From the NCBI RefSeq assembly GCF_024802625.1, contig NZ_CP103371.1, positions 4,030,001 through 4,094,000 of the forward strand: a stretch of DNA of 64,000 bases, in the 5' to 3' direction. The notes beneath the pieces were generated by a model, which was not told the origin of the DNA, searched no databases, and was given only the letters and a program-made list of their open reading frames with translations. Each line of letters starts with the position of its first letter. The first letter of the stretch is position 1. A program made the position numbers and the translations under genes. Below are positions 19,867 to 32,042 of the stretch, one piece after another. This DNA is from Massilia sp. H6 (lineage in GTDB: Bacteria > Pseudomonadota > Gammaproteobacteria > Burkholderiales > Burkholderiaceae_D).

Positions 19867-20023
19867 GAACCTATCTCAGTAGGGAGGAGGAAGTTGATGG
19901 CGATGCATGGCAGGCGCGGGCAAGGCACGAGGAGGCCGCATGGCGAGCCATGCAACGACGAGCAACGCAGCACCCGCCTGTCAGGCGCGCCAGCAACGAC
20001 TCATAACCTACTGCGATAGGTTC
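19867..20023. repeat. 157-bp MITE-like element, copy 2
   Basis: Same orientation as copy 1 and about 98% identical. The terminal repeats are GAACCTATCTCAGTAGG and CCTACTGCGATAGGTTC (16/17). Flanked by TAA on both sides (19864-19866 and 20024-20026). The left TAA is the gloA stop codon. It lies between gloA and the 3' end of glf. Confidence 0.85.
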
Positions 20024-20051
20024 TAAGGGCAGCACCAGTACCGGCTGCGCT

Positions 20052-21368
<1,317 letters not shown>

Positions 21369-21396
21369 TCAAGCACTTATGCGAGCGCCATAAGAA

Positions 21397-21424
21397 AAGC
21401 CCGAACCATCTCCAGTCCGGGCTT
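21397..21424 (-). terminator. Intrinsic terminator after tolC-like gene
   Basis: AAGCCCG (21397-21403) pairs with CGGGCTT (21418-21424). On the minus strand it is followed by TTTTCTT. It ends the pcm-rhodanese-tolC transcript. Confidence 0.75.
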
Positions 21425-21461
21425 GTCACTTTCGTGGCCCTGGGTCGGGCCTGCCGCGATG

Positions 21462-22823
21462 TTACTGGACGAGCAGCTGATTTACCGCCGCCAGGTCGGC
21501 CTCGCGCAGCGAGCCCGCGGCCGCCTTCAGGCGCAGACCGTTGACGATGGTGTCGTAGCGCGCACGCGACAGGTCGGTGCGGGTCGAGTACAGCTGGCGC
21601 TGCGCGTTGAGCACGTCGATGTTGATGCGCACGCCGACCTGGTAACCGAGCTTGTTCGATTCGAGGGCCGACTGGCTCGACACTTCCGCCGCTTCCAGCG
21701 CCTTGACCTGGGCCATGCCGCTGTTTACGCCAAGATACGCCTGGCGCGCCTGCAACGCCGCCTGGCGGCGGGTGAACTCGAGGTCGCTGCGGGCCTTGTC
21801 TTCGAGCGCGATCGATTCGCGCACGCGGCTGGTCACGCCAAAACCACTGAAGATCGGCACCGCGAATTGCACGCCGATGCCGTTGTTCTTCTGGACGCCC
21901 GAGCCGGTGATCTGGCCACCGACATCGCGGCGGGTCGAACTTGCCACCAGGTCGAGGGTCGGATAGTGGCCGGCGCGGTTGCGCGCAATCTCGCGCTTGG
22001 CCAGTTCTACCTGGAGCTGCGACACGGTCACGCCATAGTTCTGGATCTCGGCCGAAGTCACCCACGGCTCCGGCGAAGCCGGCGATGGCGCGTTCAAGGT
22101 GATGCCGGTCTTGAGCGGTGCCAGCGTGCCCGGCGTGGTGCCGATGATCGCCTGCAAGGCATTGGTTTTGTTGTCCAGGTCGTTCACCGCCGCAAATTCC
22201 TGCGCGAGGACCAGGTCATTGGCGGCCTGTGCTTCGTGGGTGTCGGTAATGGTCTGGGTGCCGACCTCGAAATTACGCTTGGCCGAAGCCAGCTGCTCGG
22301 TCACGGCGCTTTTCTGGGCGCGTATCGATTCGAGCTTGTCCTGGGCTGCCAGCACGTCGAAATAGGCCTGCGCCACGCGGGTGATCAGGTCTTGCTGGGC
22401 CTGGGCAAATTGGGCTTCCGAGATGGCCTGCTGCAGCTTGCTCTGCTGATAGGTCTGCCAGGCGGCCCAGCGGAACAGCGGCTGGGTCAGCGCCAGCGTG
22501 TATTCGGTGGTACGCACATTGGCGCCACCGCCGGCGACCATGCTTTGCTCGCCGGTCACCGGATTGGTGATCAGCTGGCCTTCGTTCCATGGCGAGCTGT
22601 CGCCATCGTTCCTGACGCTACTGCCGGTGAGCCCTACCTGCGGAAGCAGACCCGACCGCCCCTGCACGATCCGTTCTTGACCGGCGGCAGCCAGGGCGCG
22701 CGCGCTCGCATACGTCGCGTCATTGGCCAATGCCTGCTGGTACACCTGAAGCAGGTCGGCCGCGCTGGCGTTCAGCGAATAGAAGGCGCTGGCGACCAGC
22801 ACGGCAATAAAGCGTTTCTGCAT
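21462..22823 (-). CDS. tolC: TolC family outer-membrane channel protein
   Basis: Outer-membrane channel of type-I secretion or tripartite efflux. Start at 22823 (MQKRFIAVLV), 453 residues, with an N-terminal signal peptide cut after about residue 21 (SLNASA). The body has two repeated outer-membrane efflux (OEP) domains with long Ala/Gln-rich coiled helices. It matches the TolC/TolC-like family in length and composition. Upstream on the same strand are rhodanese and protein-isoaspartate methyltransferase genes, an arrangement common in Burkholderiales. Confidence 0.9.
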   Translation of the reverse strand: MQKRFIAVLVASAFYSLNASAADLLQVYQQALANDATYASARALAAAGQERIVQGRSGLLPQVGLTGSSVRNDGDSSPWNEGQLITNPVTGEQSMVAGGGANVRTTEYTLALTQPLFRWAAWQTYQQSKLQQAISEAQFAQAQQDLITRVAQAYFDVLAAQDKLESIRAQKSAVTEQLASAKRNFEVGTQTITDTHEAQAANDLVLAQEFAAVNDLDNKTNALQAIIGTTPGTLAPLKTGITLNAPSPASPEPWVTSAEIQNYGVTVSQLQVELAKREIARNRAGHYPTLDLVASSTRRDVGGQITGSGVQKNNGIGVQFAVPIFSGFGVTSRVRESIALEDKARSDLEFTRRQAALQARQAYLGVNSGMAQVKALEAAEVSSQSALESNKLGYQVGVRINIDVLNAQRQLYSTRTDLSRARYDTIVNGLRLKAAAGSLREADLAAVNQLLVQ

Positions 22824-22861
22824 TGCAATCTCCACAGGAGTCATCAAAAGTAAGGAACGGG

Positions 22862-23194
22862 TCAGTACTTCGGCATCGAAGGATCGACCTGCAGGGCCCA
22901 GGCGTGTACGCCGCCTGTCAGATTCGTTACGTTGCCAAACCCGTTACGTTCCAGGAAGGCCGCCACCTGCATGCTGCGCGCGCCATGGTGGCAAATGCAG
23001 ACGATCTCGCGGTCATCGTCGAGTTCGCCCACGCGGATCGGGATCAGGTGCATCGGGATCTGGATCGAGCCTGCGATATGGCAGGTAGCAAATTCCCAGT
23101 TCTCGCGCACGTCGAGCAACAACGGCGGTTCGGCAGCCCCGGCGTCAGCCTGGGCCAGCCGCGCTGCCAGTTCGGGGGCGGTCACATGCTGCAT
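22862..23194 (-). CDS. Single-domain rhodanese
   Basis: Sulfurtransferase-fold protein of 110 residues. Single rhodanese domain with DVRENWEF and the active-site loop Cys68-HHGAR-S, close to the CxxGxR loops of thiosulfate sulfurtransferases. Between the pcm-like gene (7 bp upstream) and tolC, so part of one transcript. Its physiological sulfur acceptor cannot be told. Confidence 0.88.
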   Translation of the reverse strand: MQHVTAPELAARLAQADAGAAEPPLLLDVRENWEFATCHIAGSIQIPMHLIPIRVGELDDDREIVCICHHGARSMQVAAFLERNGFGNVTNLTGGVHAWALQVDPSMPKY

Positions 23195-23201
23195 GCTGTC
23201 C

Positions 23202-23855
23202 TCAGAACTGGAAGCGCGAGGGCGTTTGCGCGCCGCTTAGCGTCTTGACATTGGTCTCGAACAGCTTGACCGTGTCGTATGCCGTTTCCGACACCCGGGT
23301 GACGATGTTAAAGCTCATCGCCGGCGCATCGCCCAGGATCACCGCCAGGCGGCCGCCCACTTTCACTTGCTTGAGCAAGCTCTCCGGCAGCATCGGCAAG
23401 CCGCCCGAGACCACGATGACGTCGTAAGGCGCGCCCTGGTCCCAACCCTGGGCGCCATCGCCGAGCTCAACCGTCACATTGGTCACGCCGGCGCGGGCCA
23501 GGTTATGCTCGGCCAGCGCCTTGGTCTCGGGCAAAATCTCGACGGTCGTCACATGGCGCGCCTTGTGTGCCAGCAGTGCCGCCATATAGCCCGAGCCGGC
23601 GCCGATCTCGAGCACGTTCTCGTGCTTCTTGACCGCGACCTCTTGCACAATGCGTGCTTCGACCTTCGGAGTGAACATCGCTTCGCCACCCGGCAGCGGA
23701 ATTTCAACGTCGGCAAAAGCCAGGTTCTGGTAAGCGACCGGCACGAAACCTTCGCGCTTAACGATGTGCAACAGGTCGAGCACATCCTGGTCAAGCACGT
23801 TCCACGGGCGGATCTGCTGTTCGATCATGTTGAAGCGGGCTTGTTCGATATTCAT
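23202..23855 (-). CDS. pcm: Protein-L-isoaspartate O-methyltransferase family protein
   Basis: SAM-dependent methyltransferase of 217 residues. SAM-binding motif VLEIGAGSGYMAALLA near residue 80; N-terminal FNMIEQQIRPWNVLD block is typical of the betaproteobacterial Pcm-like subgroup next to tolC. Family known to repair isoaspartyl residues; some members of this subgroup lack proven activity. First gene of the operon with rhodanese and tolC. Confidence 0.85.
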   Translation of the reverse strand: MNIEQARFNMIEQQIRPWNVLDQDVLDLLHIVKREGFVPVAYQNLAFADVEIPLPGGEAMFTPKVEARIVQEVAVKKHENVLEIGAGSGYMAALLAHKARHVTTVEILPETKALAEHNLARAGVTNVTVELGDGAQGWDQGAPYDVIVVSGGLPMLPESLLKQVKVGGRLAVILGDAPAMSFNIVTRVSETAYDTVKLFETNVKTLSGAQTPSRFQF

Positions 23856-24017
23856 CTGAGTTCTCGGTGGAAAAATAATTAATCCGATATTTTATCGTTG
23901 AACGGCCTCGGGACGTACATCTTAGCGATGGGCCCCCGAAGACAGCGGAAATTGCGACAGTCTGCAGTTTGGATGGGTTGAACGCCAGAAAAGTGGCACC
24001 CTGACGCAAATGGCAAC

Positions 24018-24662
24018 TTATTCGACGTTCGGAAGCAGCCCGTGCAGGGCCAGGTCGAGGAAAGCGTCGATGAATGCCAGCGGCTGCAGCTCATGGGCGT
24101 CGCAGGGCGCGACTGCCGAATACTTCCAGGTGTTGAGCATCAACATCGGCGCGATCAAGACTTGCGTCAGTTGGGGGATATTGACATTTCGAAACTCGCC
24201 ACGGCTGACGCCGCGCTCGAGCATGCTCGAAATCATGCGGGTGCCACGCATGGTCACCTCTTCCTGGTAAAACCTGGCCAGCTCGGGAAAATTGCCCGCC
24301 TCAGCCATCATCAGTTTGCTGATACCGGCAGCCTTGCACTGGCCGATGCGACTCCACCAGCTCAGCATGACGGTGCGCAGCAGGTCGGCGCTATGGCCGT
24401 CGAACTCGGCCACGGAGTGCTCGGCCTCGCCGATGAACGGCACGATGCTTTCGCGCACGACCGCCTTGAACAGCTCTTCCTTGCTGGTGTAGTACAGGTA
24501 GAGCGTGCCCTTGGTCACGCCGGCACGACGGGCAACGTCTTCCAGCCGGGTAGCGGCAAAGCCGCGCTCGACGAACAGATCGATGGCAGCCGCAAGGAGC
24601 TCCTGGGGGCGGGCATCCTTGCGGCGCTCCCAGCGCGGCTTGCTATCGAACGAGCATTCCAT
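24018..24662 (-). CDS. TetR/AcrR family transcriptional regulator
   Basis: DNA-binding repressor of 214 residues; start at 24662 (MECSFDSKPR). TetR helix-turn-helix near residues 20-65 (LEDVARRAGVTKGTLYLYY), then a C-terminal ligand domain of the TetR_C type. The 162-bp region between it and pcm (23856-24017) holds no gene. Possibly controls the tolC operon or an efflux system elsewhere; no operator could be assigned. Confidence 0.88.
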   Translation of the reverse strand: MECSFDSKPRWERRKDARPQELLAAAIDLFVERGFAATRLEDVARRAGVTKGTLYLYYTSKEELFKAVVRESIVPFIGEAEHSVAEFDGHSADLLRTVMLSWWSRIGQCKAAGISKLMMAEAGNFPELARFYQEEVTMRGTRMISSMLERGVSRGEFRNVNIPQLTQVLIAPMLMLNTWKYSAVAPCDAHELQPLAFIDAFLDLALHGLLPNVE

Positions 24663-24857
24663 ATTGCTGCCTAGAAACCAACTATCGAGGCCTTGAATAT
24701 AGTCGCGGCATATCAAGCAGTCAAGTGACCCGCGAATAATAAAACTCTGAAGAAAAACAAGCGTTTAGCGTATTTACGGTGGTTTGGAATGCATTCAGAG
24801 AGGGTGTGTGCGCCTCCTGACCGGCGCCGCCTGAAGCGGGTATACTCCGGTCCTGCC

Positions 24858-25139
24858 ATGACTGCCTCTCTTTTCCCTGCCACGCTGCACTGCCGCGACC
24901 ACTGCGGCGCCTGCTGCACCGCACCCTCCATTACCAGCCCGATTCCAGGCATGCCAAATGGCAAGCCGGCTGGCGTGCGCTGCATCCAGCTTGCGGAAGA
25001 TAACCGCTGCCTGATTTTTGGGCAGCCAGAGCGGCCCGCGTTTTGCGGTGGCCTGCAGCCATCGGCAGAAATGTGCGGCGACAGCCGAGAATATGCGATC
25101 CATTGGCTCGATGCACTGGAACGGGCAACCGCGCCCTGA
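24858..25139 (+). CDS. YkgJ-family cysteine cluster protein
   Basis: 93 residues with eight cysteines, matching the YkgJ-type Zn/Fe-chelating cluster family ([13 protein letters not shown] at the start, CIQL, CLIF, FCGGL and MCGD later). Start chosen at ATG 24858; upstream codons lack similarity. Function of the family is not established. Stands alone, divergent from the TetR gene. Confidence 0.8.
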   Translation: MTASLFPATLHCRDHCGACCTAPSITSPIPGMPNGKPAGVRCIQLAEDNRCLIFGQPERPAFCGGLQPSAEMCGDSREYAIHWLDALERATAP

Positions 25140-25179
25140 TACCGTCGGCCGACGCGTTGTTGGGCTTTCTTGCCTGGCC

Positions 25180-25593
25180 TTAGCCTACGCCGGAGGCCTT
25201 GCCACGCGCCTGCTGCACGCGCTGGAATAAACCACCCAGGGTCAATTCTTCGTGCCAGATATCGTCGAGCCTCAGGCCGTACTGGTCACGCAGCGCCTTG
25301 GCCAGCATCTCGAGCTCGGCCGTATCAGGAAGCCAGCGGGTCGGGTTGACGGCGCGGTAGATACCAAGCACGGCGTCGTCGGGGCGGAAATGTCGGGTTT
25401 CGCTGTCACGAAACGAGAACGCCGACACGAACACGGACAGGAAATCGCGGATATCGCGTTTCGATGCACCAGGGAACGTGCTGCGCCAGGCCCTGCCCTG
25501 CCAGGGACGGTAGCGCAAGGCGTTGGGCTGCTGCCAACCGTAGAATGCTGCCCAGGCGAGCGCAGCGAGAACAAGAACAACGAGAATACCCAT
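25180..25593 (-). CDS. Hypothetical protein with one membrane segment
   Basis: 137 residues from ATG 25593 (MGILVVLVLA). One N-terminal transmembrane helix (about 1-18), then a soluble domain with FLSVFVSAFSFRD and a Leu-rich C-terminal helix region. The frame is open to 25638, but the inner ATG places the hydrophobic segment at the N-terminus. No family recognised; the acidic C-terminal part is consistent with a small helical domain. Confidence 0.6.
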   Translation of the reverse strand: MGILVVLVLAALAWAAFYGWQQPNALRYRPWQGRAWRSTFPGASKRDIRDFLSVFVSAFSFRDSETRHFRPDDAVLGIYRAVNPTRWLPDTAELEMLAKALRDQYGLRLDDIWHEELTLGGLFQRVQQARGKASGVG

Positions 25594-25819
25594 GCGGATG
25601 AGTGTAGCACGCGTTTTCGGGCGCGGCGCACGAAACAAATTCGACCGTCCACACGCTGCCTCAACCCGAAGCTAACGTGTGCGGGGTACAATCTTGCTCC
25701 AGACACAGTTGTAGCGCGAATCATTCGCGATGTCGTTTGCGTCCCTGGCACGCTCCGCCCCCGCCGGCGGGTCCACGGAAACTCCCGTTACACCCATCCA
25801 CACTGACTGTTACGCACTC

Positions 25820-26653
25820 ATGGACATTCTTCTCGCCATCAAGGCAATCATCATGGGCCTGGTCGAGGGCTTCACGGAATTTCTTCCGATTTCCTCTACC
25901 GGCCACCTGATCCTGGCGGGCAGCCTGCTCGATTTCACCGGTGAAAAGGTCAAGATCTTCCAGATCGCGATCCAGGCCGGTGCCATGCTGGCAGTGATCT
26001 GGGAATACCGCCAGCGTATCGCCACCGTGTTTTCCGGCCTCGGCTCGGACCCGAAGCAGCGCAAATTCGTGCTCAATCTCCTCATTGCGTTCATTCCGGC
26101 CGCCATGCTCGGCTTCCTGTTTAGCGAGATGATCAAGGCGCGGCTGTTTACGCCGGTTGCGGTGGCGACCGCCTTTATCGTCGGCGGCCTCGTCATCCTG
26201 TGGGTGGAGCGCCGCCACACCGGCAAGGACCACGCGGTGCGGGTCGAGAGCGTGGACGACATGAGCTACGGCGACGCACTGAAGGTGGGCATCGCCCAGG
26301 CTTTCGCCCTGATTCCCGGCACCAGCCGTTCTGGCGCGACCATTATTGGCGGCATGCTGTTTGGCCTGTCGCGCAAGGCAGCCACCGAATTCTCCTTCTT
26401 CCTGGCGATTCCGACCCTGCTGTCGGCGACCGTGTACTCGGTGCTCATGGAGCGCCATCTGCTGTCGATGGCCGACTTGCCGATGTTCCTGCTCGGTGGC
26501 CTGGCCGCGTTCGCTTCGGCCTTCCTGTGCGTGCGCTGGCTGCTGCGCTACATCAGCACCCACGACTTCACGATCTTCGCCTGGTACCGTATCGTGTTTG
26601 GTATTCTCGTACTCGTGACCGCACACTTCGGTTTGGTGGTGTGGGCAGAATAA
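25820..26653 (+). CDS. uppP: Undecaprenyl-diphosphatase
   Basis: Membrane phosphatase recycling the undecaprenyl carrier for peptidoglycan; overexpression of this family gives bacitracin resistance. 277 residues, start [10 protein letters not shown]. Seen: the [11 protein letters not shown] motif near residue 22 and the [12 protein letters not shown] motif near residue 170, both part of the active site; about eight hydrophobic helices. 4 bp before recQ. Confidence 0.95.
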   Translation: MDILLAIKAIIMGLVEGFTEFLPISSTGHLILAGSLLDFTGEKVKIFQIAIQAGAMLAVIWEYRQRIATVFSGLGSDPKQRKFVLNLLIAFIPAAMLGFLFSEMIKARLFTPVAVATAFIVGGLVILWVERRHTGKDHAVRVESVDDMSYGDALKVGIAQAFALIPGTSRSGATIIGGMLFGLSRKAATEFSFFLAIPTLLSATVYSVLMERHLLSMADLPMFLLGGLAAFASAFLCVRWLLRYISTHDFTIFAWYRIVFGILVLVTAHFGLVVWAE

Positions 26654-26657
26654 ACAC

Positions 26658-28481
<1,824 letters not shown>

Positions 28482-28526
28482 TGTCTCGGGTGATGAACGC
28501 TCCGCGTTCAACCTACCGACACTGCC

Positions 28527-29837
28527 ATGGCCCTTCCGACTCCCACCAGTAGCACCGTTTCCCCCGCCAAGGACGGCGCCGCCGCCCCGCAGCTCCCGCC
28601 CGTTCCCGACAACGCCGCCAGTTTGCAGACCTTCGTGTTTGCGCTGTTTTTCGTTTTCGGAGGCATCACCAGCCTGAACGACGTCATCATCCCCAAGCTG
28701 AAAGACCTGTTCACCCTCAGCTACGCACAGGCGATGCTGGTGCAGTCGGCTTTTTTCGCCGCCTATTTCGTGGTGTCGATTCCGGCCGCGGCCATCGTGC
28801 AGCGCATCGGCTACATGCGTACCGCGGTCGCCGGCCTGCTCACGATGGCGGTGGGCTGCCTGATGTTCATTCCGGCCTCGTCCTCGGGTGTATTCGCCAC
28901 CTTCCTGCTGGCGCTATTCGTACTGGCAGCGGGCATCACCATCGTGCAGGTGGTGGCCAATCCCCTGATCTCGATGCTGGGCAAACCCCAGACGGCGCAT
29001 AGCCGCCTTACCTTTGCCCAGGCCTTCAATTCGCTGGGCACCACCGTGTTTCCCTACGTGGGCGCGATCCTGATCCTGGGCTCGCTGGCGACGGTCGACC
29101 CGGCCACGCTCAGCGGCGCCGCGCTCGACGCCTTCCGCCAGGAAGAAACCCGCGTCGTGGTCCATACCTATGTTGGCCTGGCGATTGCGCTGGTGGTGCT
29201 GGCCGGCGCCGTATGGCTCAATCGGCGCAAACTGGTGGAGACGCCGGCGCCATCGCAGAACATCCTGGGGGCGCTGGACCTGCTGCTGCGGCCGCGCTTC
29301 TCGCGCGGTGCGCTGTGCATTTTCTTGTACGTGGGCGCCGAGGTGGCGATCGGCTCGATCATCGTCAACTACCTGATGGAAGCCGACGTGCTGGGCCTGG
29401 GCGCCGAGGCGGCCGGCAAGCACGTGCCGCTGTACTGGGGCGGCGCCATGGTGGGCCGCTTCATCGGCGCCGCGCTGCTGCGCATGTTCTCGCCAGGCAA
29501 AGTGCTGGCCTGGGCGGCGGCGCTGACCATCCTGCTGCTGCTGGTTTCCAGCAATTCAAGTGGCGCGTTGTCCGGCTGGTCGCTGCTGGCCATCGGCCTG
29601 TTCAACTCGATCATGTTCCCGACCATTTTTTCGCTCGCTTGCGAAGGCCTGGGTGCGCGCGCGGCGGAAGGCTCGGGCGTAATCTGCGTGGCGATCGTGG
29701 GCGGCGCGGTCGTGCCGCTGCTGATGGGCTTTGCCGCGGATGCGGCAGGACTGAAGATGGCGCTGGCGGTGCCGGCGCTGTGCTACGCGGTGATTTTGTA
29801 TTTCGGGCTGTATGCGAGGAAGCCGCACGTCGCATAA
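28527..29837 (+). CDS. Sugar MFS transporter, FucP/GluP type
   Basis: 12-helix major facilitator of 436 residues, resembling the FucP/glucose-galactose (GluP) group: FGGITSLNDVIIPKLK at helix 1, NPLISMLG and the AQAFNSLGT segment. Probably a proton- or sodium-coupled hexose importer; the sugar cannot be told. N-terminal 30 residues are Pro/Ala rich and cytoplasmic. A perfect hairpin follows the stop. Confidence 0.85.
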   Translation: MALPTPTSSTVSPAKDGAAAPQLPPVPDNAASLQTFVFALFFVFGGITSLNDVIIPKLKDLFTLSYAQAMLVQSAFFAAYFVVSIPAAAIVQRIGYMRTAVAGLLTMAVGCLMFIPASSSGVFATFLLALFVLAAGITIVQVVANPLISMLGKPQTAHSRLTFAQAFNSLGTTVFPYVGAILILGSLATVDPATLSGAALDAFRQEETRVVVHTYVGLAIALVVLAGAVWLNRRKLVETPAPSQNILGALDLLLRPRFSRGALCIFLYVGAEVAIGSIIVNYLMEADVLGLGAEAAGKHVPLYWGGAMVGRFIGAALLRMFSPGKVLAWAAALTILLLLVSSNSSGALSGWSLLAIGLFNSIMFPTIFSLACEGLGARAAEGSGVICVAIVGGAVVPLLMGFAADAAGLKMALAVPALCYAVILYFGLYARKPHVA

Positions 29838-29877
29838 GCCTCGGGGTGGGCAGCTGCGCCGCCCATCCCGAGGCTTA
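29835..29877. terminator. Strong bidirectional hairpin between MFS gene and trmB
   Basis: TAAGCCTCGGG...GGGC (29835-29851) and GCCC...CCCGAGGCTTA (29861-29877) form a long near-perfect stem between convergent genes. The stem overlaps the MFS stop codon. Confidence 0.65.
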
Positions 29878-29894
29878 CCAATCGCAGCCTCTTT

Positions 29895-30614
29895 TTACTT
29901 CTTGGTAAACACCAAATCCCAGACCCCGTGCCCCAGCTTGAGCCCGCGGTTCTCGAACTTGGTGAGCGGACGGTAGGCCGGCTGCGGCGCATAGCCGTCG
30001 GCCGTATTCTGCAGCGCCGGCTCGGCGCTCAAGACCTCCAGCATCTGCACCGCATAGTCTTCCCAGTCGGTGGCGCAGTGCAGGTAGCCGCCCGGCGCCA
30101 GCTTGTCGCACAAGTGCTTGACGAAGGGCGGCTGAATCAGGCGGCGCTTGTTGTGGCGCGCCTTGTGCCAGGGGTCCGGGAAGAAGATGTGCACCCCGTG
30201 CAGCGAACCGTCGGGAATCATGTGCGCCAAAACCTCGACCACGTCGTGCTGGATCAGGCGCAGGTTCTCGATGCCCTGCTCGCCGATCTGCTTGAGCAGG
30301 CTGCCCACGCCCGGCGTATGCACCTCGACGCCGATGAAATCCGTTTCCGGCATCAGGCGCGCGATATGCGCGGTGGTGTCGCCCATGCCGAAACCGATTT
30401 CGAGCACGACCGGCGCCTTGCGCCCGAAGGCCGCTTCCAGATCGAGCGCGTCTTTCCTGTACCCGATCAGGAATCGCGGGCCGAGTTCTTCCAGCGCCCG
30501 CGCCTGCGCGGTCGACAGCCGTCCGGCACGCGTGACGAAACTGCGGATGCGGTGTTCGGTAGGGTCGTAAAGCATGGGCCGCGCCGGGCCGTTGGTGGGC
30601 GTATCAGAGGACAT
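29895..30614 (-). CDS. trmB: tRNA (guanine-N7)-methyltransferase
   Basis: Methylates G46 of tRNAs. Start at 30614 ([10 protein letters not shown]), 239 residues; an upstream ATG at 30653 is less likely. SAM-binding [10 protein letters not shown], the [13 protein letters not shown] block and the [15 protein letters not shown] motif are diagnostic. Divergent from the deacylase gene at 30771. Confidence 0.95.
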   Translation of the reverse strand: MSSDTPTNGPARPMLYDPTEHRIRSFVTRAGRLSTAQARALEELGPRFLIGYRKDALDLEAAFGRKAPVVLEIGFGMGDTTAHIARLMPETDFIGVEVHTPGVGSLLKQIGEQGIENLRLIQHDVVEVLAHMIPDGSLHGVHIFFPDPWHKARHNKRRLIQPPFVKHLCDKLAPGGYLHCATDWEDYAVQMLEVLSAEPALQNTADGYAPQPAYRPLTKFENRGLKLGHGVWDLVFTKK

Positions 30615-30770
30615 GGAATGGAAGTGAGGGCAAGTGAGAAAAACGGCTGCCATTATAACGTAGGCGCCCTGCCGGTCCGCCCCCCTCCGCTACCCGCGGC
30701 GTGTGGGGCTGTCGGGCAGAACCCGGCATAATCGTGCTTTATTCCTTACTGCGCCGCTGGAGCTACCGCC

Positions 30771-31898
30771 ATGCATTCGACGAAACATCCGATCGCCCTC
30801 GACGACAACGTCGCCACCGTGCACCTGACCTCGCACCATTTCGGCAACCCGCGCGGCGACGCCGGCACTGGCAAGAAAGTGTATATCCAGGCAGCGATCC
30901 ATGCGGACGAGGTACCGGCCATGCTGGTGGCCCACGTCTTGCGCCAGCAGCTCGAACAACTCGATGCCGAGGGGCGCATCAAGGGTGAGATCATCCTGGT
31001 CCCGGCGGCCAATCCGCTCGGGCTGTCGCAGGTACTGCATGGCGCGCCCTTCGGCCGCTACGACCTGTCGACCGGCACCAATTTCAACCGCGCCTACCAC
31101 CACGCCGCCGATGGTCTCAAGACCTCGCTCCAGGGCCGGCTCGGGCTGGACGCCGCCGCCAATGTGGCACTGATCCGCGCCGAGGCGCAACGCGGCATGG
31201 ACGCATGGGAGCCGGCCGACAATGCCGGCATCCTCAAGAAAACCTTGCTGTCGATGGCGATCGACGCCGACATCGTGCTCGACCTGCATTGCGATAACGA
31301 AGCGGTGCTGCACATGTACACCGGCACGCCGCTGGTGGACGCGGTGCTGCCGCTGGCGGCGCTGCTGGAGTCACGCGTGCTGCTGGTGGCCAAGGTGTCG
31401 GGCGGCGAAGCTTTCGACGAAGCCTGCAGCCGCCTGTGGTGGGACCTGGCCGACCATTTCCCCGATGCGGCGATTCCGCCCGCCTGCGTGGCCGTGACCG
31501 TCGAGCTGCGCGGGGAGCACGATGTGAGCTACGACTGTGCCGGCTCGGATGCGGCCGCCATTTTGCAATACCTGGCGCAGCAGGGCGTAATCGACATGCC
31601 GCTGCAGCCCCTGCCCGATTTGCTGTGCGGCGCTACCCCACTCGACGCGGTCGAGCCGCTGCACGCGCCGCACGCCGGCGTGCTGGTGTTTCACAAGAAG
31701 CTGGGCGACCGGGTCGAAGCGAACGAGCCGATCGCCGACATTATTAATCCGGTCAGCGGCAAGGTGACGACGGTGGCCGCGAGCCAGCCCGGCCTGCTGT
31801 TTGCGAGCACCGCGCATCGCCACCTGTTGCGTGGCATGCATGTTTGCAAGATCGCTGGCGCCGCTTCCTTCAGAAAAGGCAATCTTCTGTCCAATTAG
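30771..31898 (+). CDS. Succinylglutamate desuccinylase/aspartoacylase family protein
   Basis: Zn-dependent M14-like deacylase/peptidase fold of 375 residues. Ligands His44 and Glu47 (AAIHADEVPA) and His173 (VLDLHCDNE) are present, with a Glu in VTVELRGEHD as the probable general base. The C-terminal part contains a biotinyl-like beta-sandwich (HAPHAGVLVF...GDRVEANEPI). Family members remove acyl groups from amino acids; the substrate is not known. Confidence 0.85.
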   Translation: MHSTKHPIALDDNVATVHLTSHHFGNPRGDAGTGKKVYIQAAIHADEVPAMLVAHVLRQQLEQLDAEGRIKGEIILVPAANPLGLSQVLHGAPFGRYDLSTGTNFNRAYHHAADGLKTSLQGRLGLDAAANVALIRAEAQRGMDAWEPADNAGILKKTLLSMAIDADIVLDLHCDNEAVLHMYTGTPLVDAVLPLAALLESRVLLVAKVSGGEAFDEACSRLWWDLADHFPDAAIPPACVAVTVELRGEHDVSYDCAGSDAAAILQYLAQQGVIDMPLQPLPDLLCGATPLDAVEPLHAPHAGVLVFHKKLGDRVEANEPIADIINPVSGKVTTVAASQPGLLFASTAHRHLLRGMHVCKIAGAASFRKGNLLSN

Positions 31899-31925
31899 CC
31901 GCAAAGCAGACGCTGGACGCCCTTG

Positions 31926-32004
31926 GTTGTATAAGAAATACAACGATAGATGCAAATAATAAATATAAGTTGTGTTTCAATCTACATAATTGTAGGATTG
32001 AAAC
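31926..32004. promoter_or_regulatory. Two inverted repeats ahead of the PEP-CTERM gene
   Basis: GTTGTAT-AAGAA-ATACAAC (31926-31944) is a perfect 7-bp palindrome. GTTTCAATCTACA (31974-31986) and TGTAGGATTGAAAC (31991-32004) form a long inverted repeat with one bulged G and a TAAT loop, 38 bp before the ATG. The region is markedly AT-rich. The first could be an operator; the second an mRNA 5' hairpin or operator. Confidence 0.5.
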
Positions 32005-32042
32005 ATAAATTATCCAATGTATCATTCGCCAGGGAGTCTTTC

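Noticed and set aside
19167-20026. Composite transposon carrying gloA
   Set aside because: The flanking repeats lack a transposase and are MITE-like; each has its own TAA duplication and the gene's stop is the target. Independent insertions explain the layout better, though deletion by recombination between them remains possible.
23856-24017. Possible small RNA or gene between pcm and TetR gene
   Set aside because: AT-rich stretch with no terminator-like hairpin and no credible ORF; treated as a promoter region.
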